Positions 16,903 to 27,062 are shown, counted from the stretch's first letter. The stretch: DNA of 33,338 nucleotides from Cohnella xylanilytica (GCF_014212175.1 NZ_JACJVR010000132.1:1-33338); one strand, 5' to 3'. Translations and numbers: made by a program. The notes: generated by a model not told the origin, from the letters alone.

Positions 16903-16941
16903 CCCTCGGCTTCCTTCGGGAGTCGAGGGTCTTCTTATTTA
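16903..16941 (+). terminator. Hairpin terminator after the lyase
   Basis: CCCTCGGCTTCC / GGGAGTCGAGGG with a TTC loop and a T-rich tail (TCTTCTTATTTATT). Only about 50 bases separate it from the solute-binding gene and no clear promoter lies between, so partial read-through is possible. Confidence 0.75.
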
Positions 16942-16983
16942 TTGCGGCAACGATAGAGAAGTCATCGACGGGGGGCGATTCGG

Positions 16984-18555
16984 TTGGCGGCAGGACAAGA
17001 CGGCTCATCGGCACAAGCTAGGAAGCGGGGAGCGGGGGTCCATCCGCTTATCGCGGCAGGCGCCGCGAAGCTCGGGCGGGTTCTGCTGGCGGTTCTCGGA
17101 CTCGCGGCGGCGGCCGTCATCGGCGGATGTTCTTCGGCGCTGTTCGGCTCGGACCTGGAGGAGGCGGCGCAGCCCGGCACGGACAACCCGGTCGAGCTGA
17201 TCTGGTACTATCCCGAATATGAAGCCAACGCCGACCTCGGGCTCGTGAACGAGGAAGTCAACCGGATCGTCAAGGCGAAGATCAACGCGACGGTCCGGCT
17301 CAAGCCGATCGACTTCGGCAGCTACGAGCAGAAGATGAACACGCTGGCCGCTTCGAACGCGCCGGCCGACGTCATCTGGACCTCCAATTGGCTGTTCTCT
17401 TGGACCGACAACGCCAAGCGGGGCGTCTTCCGGCCGGTACAGGACCTGCTTCCCGAATTCGCCCCGCGGCTGCTCGCTTCGCTGCCCGAACGGTTCTGGG
17501 ACGACGGCAGGCTCGGCGGCGACCAGTACGGCATCCCGAACTACCAGATCGCCGCCATGCGGCCAAGCCTCGTCGTCCAGAAGCGGTTCGCCGACAAGTA
17601 CGGGCTCGACGCCGGCTCGATTCGCAGGATCGAGGATATCGAGCCGTTCCTGAAGCGCGTCAAGGAAGGCGAGAGCGGCATCGTTCCCTTCGGAACGACG
17701 CGCGGCTTCTACATGAACATGCTGTACGGCATCGATTGGCGCGTGCCGGTCTACCTGGACGACCCTTCCCATACGGTGCTGCCGGACGTGACCCCGGAGA
17801 TGAAGCGCAACTTCGAGCTTGTCCGATCCTGGTACGTCAAGGGATACGTCAACGAGGACTCCGCCACCCTTCGCGAAGCGTCGGACGCCTACTCCAAGGG
17901 GAATGCGGCGGCTTGGTTCGATCCGACGGGCAAGCCGGGCTCGGAGGCGGAGTTCAAGGCGATGGACGGCGGCTACGACGTGCTGCTGGCGCCGCTGACA
18001 TCCCCGTATTATACGGGCGCGGCCAGCTCGATGAACGCCATCTCCCGAACGTCGAAGAACCCGGAGCGGGCGCTCATGTTCCTGGAGCTCGTCCATACCG
18101 ACAAGGAGCTGTACAACCTGCTCGTGTACGGCATCGAAGGCAAGCATTACGTCCGAACGACCGGCAGCTTCATCCGGATCGATCCGGAGGCCGGCTATTA
18201 CACGAATACCGATTGGGTGTTCGGCGATATCCGGAACGAGTACCTGCCGGAGGGCTCGCCGGCCGACAAGCTCGAGCAGACCGTGCGGATCAATGAAGAA
18301 GCGAGGCTGTCCTTCTATAACGGCTTCGTCTTCGACGGAGATTCCGTCAAGGCGGAGCTGGCCAACGTCCGGGCCGTGAACGAGGAATATTACGGCTCGC
18401 TGGCGACCGGATCGGTCGATCCGGAGGAATACCTTCCGATCTACGAGGAACAGCTGAAGAAGGCCGGGAGCGATACGATCGCCGCCGAGAAGCAGCGCCA
18501 ATTGAACGAATGGCTGGCCTCCAAAGGGCTGAAGCGGCATCCGAACGCGCCATAA
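16984..18555 (+). CDS. Extracellular sugar-binding lipoprotein, DUF3502 type (copy 1)
   Basis: A 523-residue solute-binding protein for a carbohydrate ABC importer, paralogous to the protein at 20726. The start is TTG 16984 behind a GGGGGG ribosome binding site. An unusually long N-region (about 30 residues) precedes the hydrophobic stretch and the lipobox IGGC, with lipid-modified C49. Family blocks shared with copy 2 are VELIWYYPEYEAN, LKPIDFGSYEQKMNTLAAS, IWTSNWLFSW, PFGTTRGFY, GKPGSEAEFKAMDGGYDV, SMNAISRTSKNPERALMFLE and LLVYGIEGKHY. The C-terminal DUF3502 region includes YLPIYEEQLKKAGSD. A terminator follows, so it is separated from the permease genes and may be expressed at a different level. 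Confidence 0.9.
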   Translation: MAAGQDGSSAQARKRGAGVHPLIAAGAAKLGRVLLAVLGLAAAAVIGGCSSALFGSDLEEAAQPGTDNPVELIWYYPEYEANADLGLVNEEVNRIVKAKINATVRLKPIDFGSYEQKMNTLAASNAPADVIWTSNWLFSWTDNAKRGVFRPVQDLLPEFAPRLLASLPERFWDDGRLGGDQYGIPNYQIAAMRPSLVVQKRFADKYGLDAGSIRRIEDIEPFLKRVKEGESGIVPFGTTRGFYMNMLYGIDWRVPVYLDDPSHTVLPDVTPEMKRNFELVRSWYVKGYVNEDSATLREASDAYSKGNAAAWFDPTGKPGSEAEFKAMDGGYDVLLAPLTSPYYTGAASSMNAISRTSKNPERALMFLELVHTDKELYNLLVYGIEGKHYVRTTGSFIRIDPEAGYYTNTDWVFGDIRNEYLPEGSPADKLEQTVRINEEARLSFYNGFVFDGDSVKAELANVRAVNEEYYGSLATGSVDPEEYLPIYEEQLKKAGSDTIAAEKQRQLNEWLASKGLKRHPNAP

Positions 18556-18570
18556 CGCTCGGCATCGAAC

Positions 18571-18613
18571 GGCCGGGAAGAGAGGGGAATCCCCCGATCT
18601 TCCCGGCCTTTTT
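18571..18613 (+). terminator. Strong terminator between solute-binding copy 1 and the permeases
   Basis: GGCCGGGAAGA (18571-18581) / TCTTCCCGGCC (18598-18608), with inner GGGG-CCCC pairing and a TTTTT tail. It shows that the permease operon has its own promoter. Confidence 0.93.
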
Positions 18614-18678
18614 CGCGTCTGGACGAATCGAATCCGAATCCGGCACTTTAATTCGCATCGAACACCGCACGAGTAGAG

Positions 18679-18700
18679 AAAAGTACGCTTTTTGCACTTT
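18679..18700 (+). promoter_or_regulatory. Locus operator motif, copy upstream of the permease operon
   Basis: AAAGT-N7-TTGCACTT (18680-18699), an imperfect inverted repeat about 85 bases before the first permease start. The same spacing occurs before the AraC-type regulator (24499) and the beta-helix gene (27042). Confidence 0.65.
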
Positions 18701-18783
18701 ATTCGTCCCCGCATGGGCCGTTATCGTGGATGGCAAGACACCGCAACCCAATTCAATCTACCGGCAAGGAGGAATGGAGCAAC

Positions 18784-19701
<918 letters not shown>

Positions 19702-19716
19702 AAAGGAGAAGTCTCC

Positions 19717-20610
19717 ATGCCCGCGCGCAAAGGGTTCCGTTGGTCGACGCTGTTCATTCATCTGTTCTTCGCGTGCCTGACGCTGTCGATGCTGGTCCCG
19801 CTGGCTCTGATCATTGTCGTGTCGCTGACGGATGAGCAGTCGATCCTGCACCATGGCTTCCGGGTCATCCCGGACAAGTTCTCGACCACCGCCTATCATT
19901 ATTTTCTCAAGACGCCGGATACTCTTCTCCGCGCCTACGGCGTGACGATTCTGGTCAGCGTCATCGGCACGATTCTGAGCCTGATCCTCACCTCCACGAT
20001 GGGCTACACGCTGTCGAGACGGGATTACGGCCTGAACCGGGCGACTTCGTTCTACGTGTTTTTCACCATGCTGTTCAACGGCGGCCTGGTTCCCTTCTAC
20101 ATCCTGATGACCCGGGGGTTGCAGGTGAAGGACACCCTGTGGGCGATGATCATCCCCGGCCTGCTCAGTCCGTTCTACGTGCTCATTATGAAGGGCTTCA
20201 TGTCCAAAATCCCGTACGAGATCATCGAATCGGCCAAGGCGGAGGGAGCGCGCGAATGGCGGATCTACGCCCAGCTCATTCTCCCGCTGTCGAAGCCGGC
20301 GCTGGCGACGCTGGGGCTGTTCATTATGTTCAACTTCTGGAACGAATGGTTCAACGCGCTGCTGTTCATCGACAACCAGAAGCTGGTTCCGCTGCAGCTT
20401 CTGCTGGTGCGGACCATGAACTCGCTCGATTTCATTACGTCGCGGCCCGAATTCTCGGCGGCGATGGTCAGCTTCGACATGTCGAAGTTCCCGAGCACCT
20501 CCGCCAAGTTCGCGATCGCGATTCTGTCGGCGGGACCGATGTTGCTCGTGTTCCCGTTCTTCCAGCGGTTCTTCGTTAAGGGGCTGACGGTAGGGGCCAT
20601 CAAGGGCTGA
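19717..20610 (+). CDS. Carbohydrate ABC transporter permease (LplC/UgpE type)
   Basis: A 297-residue partner permease of the MalG class. ATG 19717 is preceded by AAAGGAGA, whose GGAG could pair weakly with CTCC just before the start codon. About six membrane segments are visible (from FIHLFFACLTLSMLVPLALIIVV to MLLVFPFFQRFFV). The EAA loop reads ESAKAEGAREWRIYAQLILPLSKPALATL. The conserved C-terminus FVKGLTVGAIKG is typical of this permease group. It is co-transcribed with the upstream permease and probably with the second solute-binding gene, 115 bases further on. Confidence 0.93.
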   Translation: MPARKGFRWSTLFIHLFFACLTLSMLVPLALIIVVSLTDEQSILHHGFRVIPDKFSTTAYHYFLKTPDTLLRAYGVTILVSVIGTILSLILTSTMGYTLSRRDYGLNRATSFYVFFTMLFNGGLVPFYILMTRGLQVKDTLWAMIIPGLLSPFYVLIMKGFMSKIPYEIIESAKAEGAREWRIYAQLILPLSKPALATLGLFIMFNFWNEWFNALLFIDNQKLVPLQLLLVRTMNSLDFITSRPEFSAAMVSFDMSKFPSTSAKFAIAILSAGPMLLVFPFFQRFFVKGLTVGAIKG

Positions 20611-20725
20611 TCCGGATCGAAGAGCTGCTGGCGCGAAGAGGAGAGGAGGTGACGGGCAGAACGATCCGAGCGCTTGTCCAAATAGAAAGTCGCGGTTCCA
20701 ACCATTATCAGAGAGGGGTTTTCCG

Positions 20726-22279
20726 ATGGCGATAACGCAGAACAAGAGAACCGGCATTCGCTTCACGATGGCTCTGGCCTTATGCTCCGCGCTGGCCCTG
20801 ACCTCCGCTTGCGGCAACGACTCGAATTCGAGCTCGAACGCTTCCCCGAGCCCGTCCGGCTCCCAGGCCGGCGCTTCGGACTCCGCCGGCGGATCGGCTT
20901 CCGCCTCGCCGTCCGAGACCGGGCTGAAGCCGGTCGAGTTGACCTGGTATTACCCGCAGAATGCCGAGAATCCCGACTTGAAGCTCGTCAACGACGAGGT
21001 CAACAAAATCGCGCAAGCCAAAATCAACGCGACGATCAAGCTGAAGCCGATCGACTTCGGCAACTACGAGCAGAAGATGAACACGATCGTCGCCTCCGGG
21101 GAGGCGTTCGACCTCATCTGGACGTCGAACTGGCTGTTCAAGTTCGACGCCAACCAGAAGAAGGGCGTCTTCGCTCCGCTCGACGATCTCCTGAGCACGG
21201 TCGGCAAGGACCTGTACGCAACGATGCAGGAGAAGTTCTGGAACGACGCCAAGCTGGACGGTCATATCTACGCCGTTCCGAACTTCCAGATCGCCGCCAG
21301 CCGGCCGAGCTTCGTCATCCAGAAGCGGTTCGCGGATAAGTACAACCTCGATACCGGCGCGATCAAGACGCTCGCGGACCTCGAGCCGTTCCTGAAGACG
21401 ATCAAGGAGAACGAGCCGGGAATCACGCCGTTCGGCACGACGCGCGGCTTCTACAGCGGCCTGCTCTACGGCATCGACACGAGGGTGCCGGTCTACTACG
21501 ACGACCCGACCCACACCGTTCTGCCCGACATCACGGACGAGCTGAGAGAGTATTACAAGCTCGCGCGTTCCTGGTACACCAAGGGCTACATCAACGAGGA
21601 CGCGGCCACGCTGAAGAGCGCCGCGGACGCCTACAAGAAGGGAACGACGGCGGCCTGGTTCGACGTGACCGGCAAGCCGGGCTCCGAGGTCGAGTTCAAA
21701 GCGGCGGACGGCGGCTACGACGTCGTGCTGGTGCCGCTCGCCAAGCCGATCTTCACCGGAGCGGCGAGCACGATGAACGCGATCAGCCGCACCTCGAAGA
21801 ACCCCGAGCGGGCGATGATGTTCCTGCAGCTCGTCAATACCGACAAGGAGCTGTACAACCTGCTCGTCTACGGCATCGAAGGCAAGCACTACACGAAGAT
21901 CGACGACAAGTTCATCAAGATCGACCAAGACGCGGGCTACTTCACGAACACCGACTGGGTATTCGGCAACGTGACGAACGGATATTTGCCGGAGGGCGCG
22001 CCCGCCGACAAGTTCGAGCAGACGATCAAGGTCAACGACGAAGCGTTCGTCTCTCCGTTCAGCGGCTTCACGTTCAACTCGGAGCCGGTCAAGACGGAGA
22101 TCGCCAACATGCAGGCGGTCCGCGACGAATATCAAGCCTCGCTCGGCACGGGAACGCTCGATCCCGAGAAGTACCTGCCGATCTACGAAGAGAAGCTGAA
22201 GAAGGCCGGCAGCGATGTCGTCGTCGCCGAGATGCAGAAGCAATTGAACGCTTGGCTGCAAGAGAAGGGCATCAAGTAA
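20726..22279 (+). CDS. Extracellular sugar-binding lipoprotein, DUF3502 type (copy 2)
   Basis: A 517-residue solute-binding protein, paralogue of the one at 16984 and more canonical. A short signal peptide ends in lipobox LTSAC (C29), then a Ser/Ala/Gly-rich tether (about 30-70) leads to the binding domain. Blocks shared with copy 1 include TWYYPQNAENPDLKLVN, KPIDFGNYEQKMNT, IWTSNWLFKF, PFGTTRGFYSGLLYGIDTRVP and MNAISRTSKNPERAMMFLQL. The DUF3502 C-terminus ends YLPIYEEKLKKAGSD. AGAGGGG precedes ATG 20726. It is the last gene of the permease unit and is followed by a 13-bp tandem repeat and a hairpin. It is probably the main binding protein of this importer. Confidence 0.93.
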   Translation: MAITQNKRTGIRFTMALALCSALALTSACGNDSNSSSNASPSPSGSQAGASDSAGGSASASPSETGLKPVELTWYYPQNAENPDLKLVNDEVNKIAQAKINATIKLKPIDFGNYEQKMNTIVASGEAFDLIWTSNWLFKFDANQKKGVFAPLDDLLSTVGKDLYATMQEKFWNDAKLDGHIYAVPNFQIAASRPSFVIQKRFADKYNLDTGAIKTLADLEPFLKTIKENEPGITPFGTTRGFYSGLLYGIDTRVPVYYDDPTHTVLPDITDELREYYKLARSWYTKGYINEDAATLKSAADAYKKGTTAAWFDVTGKPGSEVEFKAADGGYDVVLVPLAKPIFTGAASTMNAISRTSKNPERAMMFLQLVNTDKELYNLLVYGIEGKHYTKIDDKFIKIDQDAGYFTNTDWVFGNVTNGYLPEGAPADKFEQTIKVNDEAFVSPFSGFTFNSEPVKTEIANMQAVRDEYQASLGTGTLDPEKYLPIYEEKLKKAGSDVVVAEMQKQLNAWLQEKGIK

Positions 22280-22380
22280 GAGCAGCAAGGAAGAGCAGCA
22301 AGGAAGAGCAGCAAGGAAGAGCAGCAAGGAAGAGAAGCAAGCCGAACAACAAGCAAGAGCAACAAGGAAGAGCAACAAAG
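22279..22380 (+). repeat. 13-bp tandem repeat after the second solute-binding gene
   Basis: AGAGCAGCAAGGA occurs four times without change (22279-22330) and then degenerates through AGAGAAGCAAG..., AAGAGCAACAAGG and AAGAGCAACAAAG to about 22380. It begins within the stop codon region. The unit length is not a multiple of three and the array is non-coding. The transcript would be a purine-rich, unstructured spacer; the array probably grew by replication slippage. Confidence 0.85.
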
Positions 22381-22407
22381 ATGAACAACCGAATCGGCCG
22401 CATCGGC

Positions 22408-22443
22408 CGGGAATGGAGGGAGCCCTCTCCCGGCCGTTCCCGG
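22408..22443 (+). promoter_or_regulatory. Stem-loop between solute-binding copy 2 and the dehydrogenase
   Basis: CCGGGAA (22408-22414) / TTCCCGG (22437-22443), with an inner GGGAG / CTCCC pairing and no T-run. A hairpin after a solute-binding gene can stabilise the upstream mRNA and let the binding protein be made in excess; this role is inferred. Confidence 0.55.
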
Positions 22444-22474
22444 CTTGAAGGCGGGCAAGGGGGTAATGAACGCC

Positions 22475-23461
22475 ATGAGAATCGCCTTCTTGCAAGGCAA
22501 GCGTCAGAGGGAGCGGGTATTTCTCCCGGAGCTGATCGAGCAGTTCCGCCAAGTCGGGGAGGTCGTCCTGAACGAAGAAGCCGGAGACCCGTCGGAGGAC
22601 CGGATGGCGGAGCTCGCTCGGGACGCGGACATCGCCGTCACCTCCTGGGGCTGCGGACCGCTGACCCGCCGCGTTCTGGACCGCGCGCCGCGGCTTCGGC
22701 TCGTGCTGCACGCGGCGGGGTCGGTCAAGCCGATTCTGTCGCCGGAGCTGTGGGCGCGCGGAATCCGGGTCTCGCAGGCGGCAGCGGCGCTGAGCCGCGG
22801 CGTGGCGGAGACCGCGCTGGCGCTCACGATCGCCTCGCTTAAGGATATGTGGCGGCTCTCGCGGGCGACGAGGGAGGGAGCCTGGGGGCCGACGGACTCG
22901 GTTCGCGAGATGTACGGCGTCCGCATCGGCGTCCTCGGAGCCGGCCGCGCGGGCTCGCAGTACATCCGGCTGCTGCGCGCGTTCGATGTCGAGATTCTCG
23001 TCTACGATCCGTACGTCGACGAAGCGGCGGCCGCGGCGATAGGCGCGCGCAAGGCCGGGCTCGAAGAGACGCTTCGCGAGAGCGACGTCGTCTCGGTCCA
23101 TCTCCCGTCGCTCCCGGAGACGTACCGGCTGCTGAATCGCGACCGGCTGGCCCTGCTGAAGGATTCCTGCGTGCTGATCAATACGGCTCGCGGCGCGGTG
23201 ATCGACGAGGAAGCGCTGGCCGCGGAGCTCCGCCGGGGCAGGCTGTTCGCTTGCCTGGACGTGACCGACCCCGAGCCGCCCGCGCCGGATCATCCGTTCC
23301 GCACTCTGCCGAACGTCATCCTGCTGCCGCATATCGCGGGCGCCGTCAGCAACGGGCTTCATCGCGTAGGGCGGTTCGCCCTGGAGGAGCTCCGCTCCTA
23401 TTCGGAAGGAAGGCCGCTGGAAGGCGAAGTGACGGCGGCGAACGCGCATTTGCTAGCGTGA
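22475..23461 (+). CDS. D-isomer specific 2-hydroxyacid dehydrogenase
   Basis: A 328-residue NAD(P)-dependent oxidoreductase of the phosphoglycerate/glyoxylate dehydrogenase group. The start is ATG 22475 with AAGGGGG about 10 bases upstream; in-frame starts at 22445 and 22466 are worse placed. The nucleotide-binding fold shows VLGAGRAG (153-160) and D178 after the second strand. The catalytic triad is R239 (NTARGAVIDE), E267 (DPEPPAPDHP) and H286 (LPHIAGA). The substrate is unknown; in this locus it may act on a keto- or hydroxy-acid derived from the imported sugar. The amidase gene starts 26 bases downstream, so the two are co-transcribed. Confidence 0.88.
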   Translation: MRIAFLQGKRQRERVFLPELIEQFRQVGEVVLNEEAGDPSEDRMAELARDADIAVTSWGCGPLTRRVLDRAPRLRLVLHAAGSVKPILSPELWARGIRVSQAAAALSRGVAETALALTIASLKDMWRLSRATREGAWGPTDSVREMYGVRIGVLGAGRAGSQYIRLLRAFDVEILVYDPYVDEAAAAAIGARKAGLEETLRESDVVSVHLPSLPETYRLLNRDRLALLKDSCVLINTARGAVIDEEALAAELRRGRLFACLDVTDPEPPAPDHPFRTLPNVILLPHIAGAVSNGLHRVGRFALEELRSYSEGRPLEGEVTAANAHLLA

Positions 23462-23487
23462 TTACGGAAGGGAGAGGGGGAGCTTAG

Positions 23488-24438
23488 ATGGCCAATCGCG
23501 TCACGATCAGCTGCCTGGGGCCGCGCCCGCTGGCGATCGAGGCCGGAACGCCCGCGCAGGAGGCGACGGACCTCATGATCCGGCATTGGAGAGACCAACT
23601 GGAGAAGGTTCTGCCGGATCGGCCGGATCTGATCGTTCTGCCGGAGGCGTGCGACCGGCCGGACCCGCTAAGGTTCCCTCTGGAGGAGCAGCTGCCGTAT
23701 TTCCGGGCGCGAGGCAATCAGGTGCGCGATTCCCTCGCGGACGTCGCCAAGCGGCACCGCTGCTATATCGCCTATCCGGCTCTTACGGAGGCGGCGGACG
23801 GCGGCTGGCTCAACGAGATGCAGCTGATCGACCGCGAGGGACGGGTCGTGGGAACGTATCGCAAGAACTACCCGACGCCGGATGAGTCCGGCCGGCGAAG
23901 CGTTCGCAGCGGCAAGGACGCTCCCTTATTCGAGTGCGACTTCGGCCGCGTGGCGGCGGCGATCTGCTTCGACCTGAACTTCGACGAGCTGCGCCTGCAT
24001 TATGCGGCCTTGAAGCCGGACCTGATCGTCTTTCCCTCGATGTACCACGGGGGGCTGATGCAGGGCTATTGGGCGTATTCCTGCCGGGCCCACTTCGCCG
24101 GAGCGGTGGCCGGGGGACCTTGCACGATCGTGACGCCGCTCGGCACGACGGCCGCCAGCAGCACGAACTATTACCCCTTCGTCACGGCGACCGTCAACCT
24201 GGACTGCGCCGTTCTGCACATCGACGGGAACGACGATCTCTTCCCGGCGATCAAGCGGAAGTACGGCCGCGAGGTGACGATCCGGGAGCCGGGCTACCTG
24301 GGCTCCGTGCTGCTCGCGAGCGAGTCGGACCGCTTCAGAGCGGAGGAGATCGTCGCCGAATTCGGGTTGGAGCGGATCGACGACTATTTTGACAGAACAA
24401 GGAATTCGAGGATGATAGAGGTCGAAGCGGAAAAATAG
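23488..24438 (+). CDS. Carbon-nitrogen hydrolase (nitrilase superfamily)
   Basis: A 316-residue cytoplasmic amidase/nitrilase-fold enzyme. The Glu-Lys-Cys triad is visible: E53 in LPEAC, K126 in YRKNYP and C160 in AICFDLNFDEL. The family hydrolyses amides, carbamoyl groups or nitriles. The start is ATG 23488 behind GAGGGGGAG. It follows the dehydrogenase by 26 bases and precedes the regulator gene. An amidase in a sugar locus could act on an amidated uronic acid or N-acyl group, but this is speculation from context. Confidence 0.88.
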   Translation: MANRVTISCLGPRPLAIEAGTPAQEATDLMIRHWRDQLEKVLPDRPDLIVLPEACDRPDPLRFPLEEQLPYFRARGNQVRDSLADVAKRHRCYIAYPALTEAADGGWLNEMQLIDREGRVVGTYRKNYPTPDESGRRSVRSGKDAPLFECDFGRVAAAICFDLNFDELRLHYAALKPDLIVFPSMYHGGLMQGYWAYSCRAHFAGAVAGGPCTIVTPLGTTAASSTNYYPFVTATVNLDCAVLHIDGNDDLFPAIKRKYGREVTIREPGYLGSVLLASESDRFRAEEIVAEFGLERIDDYFDRTRNSRMIEVEAEK

Positions 24439-24445
24439 ACAACGC

Positions 24446-24474
24446 AAGCCGGCCTTCCCGCGGGCGGGCCGGTC
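24446..24474 (+). terminator. Probable terminator after the amidase gene
   Basis: CCGGCC (24449-24454) / GGCCGG (24467-24472) with a G+C-rich loop and only a weak T tail. It lies just before the regulator's own operator and promoter. Confidence 0.5.
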
Positions 24475-24497
24475 CTAACCGAATCGCCGGAATGGAG

Positions 24498-24519
24498 AAA
24501 AGTGCATTTCTTGCACTTT
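24498..24519 (+). promoter_or_regulatory. Locus operator motif, copy upstream of the AraC-type regulator
   Basis: AAAAGTGCA-TTTCT-TGCACTTTT, the most symmetric copy of the AAAGT-N7-TTGCACTT motif (24499-24518). It overlaps the position of the -35 region and lies 10 bases before a consensus -10 box, suiting an activator that contacts RNA polymerase. It suggests autoregulation. Confidence 0.75.
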
Positions 24520-24528
24520 TTTTTGCTT

Positions 24529-24534
24529 TATAAT
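24529..24534 (+). promoter_or_regulatory. -10 box of the AraC-type regulator gene
   Basis: A perfect TATAAT preceded by the operator motif instead of a good -35 hexamer (TTGCAC is only 12 bases away), as expected for an activator-dependent promoter. Confidence 0.65.
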
Positions 24535-24604
24535 CTTGCTATGTTAGCTTCAAGGATACGATCCGAATCCAATCCGGTCTAACGTATCGGAAAGTGAGGG
24601 TGTT

Positions 24605-26972
24605 ATGAATAAATACCTTCGCAAGTACAGGGAACGCAAGTACCTCTTCCGCATCATGCTCTCGATCAACCTGTTGATCGTGGCCGTCATGCTGGCTTCG
24701 CTGGTGTCGGCTTATTGGTATTCGAAGAAGATCAGCTTGTCCTCCCAGCGGGAAGCGAACGAGAAGGTGCTCTCCCAGATCAACTACAACATCAGCTACA
24801 TGAACGAGACGGTCAAGAACTTCGCGATCTCCCTGTTCTACGACAACGACATGGCCCATCTCCTGTTCAGCAGGGAAGAGGACCGCTTCGAGGACACGAC
24901 GCGCATCAACAAGTTGAACAAGACGATCGCCTACAATTCGTATATCCATTCGATCGTCTTCTACAACAGCAAGAGGCAGCGTTACTTCACGGGCGGGGAC
25001 TCCGACATCGCGAACGAACGCAGCAACCTGATGCCGATTATGGAGGACTACCTGGAAGGGAAGCGACCACTCTACAAAATGCAGCTGATGCCCGTCGAAT
25101 TCACTCCGGATTCGAAGCACCCGGAACGGAAGGAGGAGGTATTCTCCTTGTTCCTGTACGATTCCTTGGACTCCTACTCGAAGTCGGAGAGCGTGCTCAT
25201 CGTCAATATCCAGCCGGAGTGGCTGTTCGAGAAGCTGGACCTCCTGAGCAGCCGGTCCGCCGCGGGCCGTTCGTCCAACCGAATCTTCATCCTCGACCAG
25301 AACCGGGAGATGTACAGCCCGTCAGGCGAGGAGACCGCGGAGCTCGCCGCGATCCGGAGCGAGGTCTATCGGCAGTTGGACTCGTCGCAACGCGAGGTGG
25401 CGCAGTTCACCCATGCCTACCGGGGCGACAAGCAGATCGTCAACTACATGGTCAATCCTTCCCGTCGATTGGGTGATCGTCGACGTCGAGCCTTACGATC
25501 ACGTCATGAGGGCCGTCGAGCAATTGAAGGCCGTCTTCTTCACGGTGGCGATCATCTGCTTCGTCCTGGCCGCCCTCGCCTCCCACTTCATCACGAAGCG
25601 GCTGTATTCGCCGATCAACGTCCTGCTCAAGCAGACGCAGCGGCTGCCGCGCGAAGGAGATGCCGAGGGGCCGCTGCCGGAAGAGAAGGACGAGCTTGGC
25701 TATATCTCGCGCATTTACAACCAGATGATCGAACGGATCATCGGGGATCGATCCCGGCAGAAGGACAACGAGAACATCCTTCAATCCTATTATCTCCGCA
25801 AGCTTATCACGGCCAGCTCGTCGTTCACGCCCCAGGATTGGCAGGAGTGCGTCCGCCATTCGTACGTGAAGACGGATCTGTCCCGGGAGTGCGTGATCGG
25901 AGTGTTGAAAATCGATCAGTACGACAAGCTCAAAGCGAGACTGAGCTTCTCCGAACTGCAGCTGCTGCAATTCGCGGTAGCCAATATCGCGCTCGAGATC
26001 CTGTCGGAGGAGCTTCGCGCGGACATCGTCGATCTGCGCGGCGAGCACCTTATCCTCCTGGCCGAGACGGGCGAGCGCGGAGACGACATTTACCCGCTTC
26101 TGACGTCGCTGCTGAACAGAGCCCAGAAGTCCTTCCGCGGGTATTACGGGATCACGTTCACGGCGTCCCTGGGCGAACGGGTTCCCCGGTACGGCGAGCT
26201 GACGCTCCATTACGAGCAAGCGCTCGATTACTTGCTGTACAAGATGAACTTCGGCCGCGAGTCGGTCATCGCCCCGGAGATGGTGAAGCGGATTCTGAAC
26301 AACGGCGAATCCCAGATCCCGCCCGCGCTCGAGAAGAGATTCGTCGAGGCCGTTCGCGCGAACAAGCGGGAGCAGGCGCTGCAGGAGCTGGACCGCATTC
26401 GCGGGGCGATCGCGGGGATGAGCTACGACGCGGTCGTCCAGGCCGTCGTTCGCCTGGGCATCCTGATCAAGGAGACGGTCCGCGAGATCAATCAGAACAA
26501 GCTGTCGCCGCTTCTGATCGATCTGCGGCAGGTCGACCGGCTGGTGTTCGAGAACGAGACGCTGGACGAGATCTTCGAAGCCTACGAGACGATGCTCGGC
26601 TCGCTGTTCGTCGATCCGAAGCAGCTCTCGGAGAATAAGTTCCAGGTCATCATAGAGACGATCAAGGAAGTCGTCCAGGCCAATTACTCGAACCCGAACC
26701 TGAGCCTGCAGGAGATCGCCGATCTGCTGAAGATGTCTCCGGTCTACGTGGGGAGGATCTTCAAGAAGTACGAGACCATCTCCGTGGCCGACTACATCAA
26801 CGAGGTTCGGATGCTGAACGCGGTCGTGCTGCTGGAGAACGACAAGCTGCAAGTGTACGAGGTCTCGGAGCAAGTAGGCTTCACTTCGCAAAGCTATTTT
26901 TTCAAACTGTTCAAGAAACGCTTCGGCACGACTCCCAAGGATTACCGAATCAAGAAGTCGGTGGGCTCTTAA
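24605..26972 (+). pseudogene. Membrane AraC-family transcriptional regulator, frameshifted
   Basis: One gene of about 788 codons read in two frames. The first frame (from ATG 24605) encodes an N-terminal membrane segment (about residues 17-38) and an extracellular sensor domain ending ...DKQIVNYMVN (near 25460). The second frame resumes with VDWVIVDVEPYDHVMRAVEQ, then a membrane segment (AVFFTVAIICFVLAALASHFI), a HAMP-like linker, a large regulatory part, and a C-terminal AraC HTH (LSLQEIADLLKMSPVYVGRIFKKY ... YEVSEQVGFTSQSYFFKLFKKRFGTTPKDYR). The switch is +1, near 25458-25475 (AATCCTTCCCGTCGATTGG). It may be a real mutation, a sequencing error or, less likely, programmed frameshifting. Such proteins sense extracellular sugars and activate adjacent transport operons, and this one probably controls the whole locus. 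Confidence 0.85.
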
Positions 26973-27027
26973 GCTGCGCTTGAACGGCATTTGAGCGCGA
27001 TCATTCAGTAATGTCCGCATTGTTGAG

Positions 27028-27040
27028 CGCCATAATGGCG
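27028..27040. repeat. 13-bp palindrome abutting the beta-helix operator
   Basis: CGCCAT-A-ATGGCG lies immediately before the operator motif at 27041-27062. It may be a second protein-binding site in the control region of the beta-helix gene. Confidence 0.4.
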
Positions 27041-27062
27041 GAAAGTATGGATTTTGCACTTC
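27041..27062 (+). promoter_or_regulatory. Locus operator motif, copy upstream of the beta-helix gene
   Basis: AAAGT-N7-TTGCACTT (27042-27061), flanked by GG and CC. The spacing is the same as in the copies at 18680 and 24499. It lies 73 bases before the chosen TTG start. No strong -10 was identified downstream. Confidence 0.65.

Noticed and set aside
20780..23449. Minus-strand open frame of 889 codons
   Set aside because: Shadow of the solute-binding and dehydrogenase genes; it even runs through the 13-bp tandem repeat.
24605..26638. Single 677-codon reading frame for the regulator
   Set aside because: After about 25460 its translation becomes Arg-rich nonsense, while the next frame gives the membrane segment and AraC DNA-binding domain; the gene is frameshifted instead.
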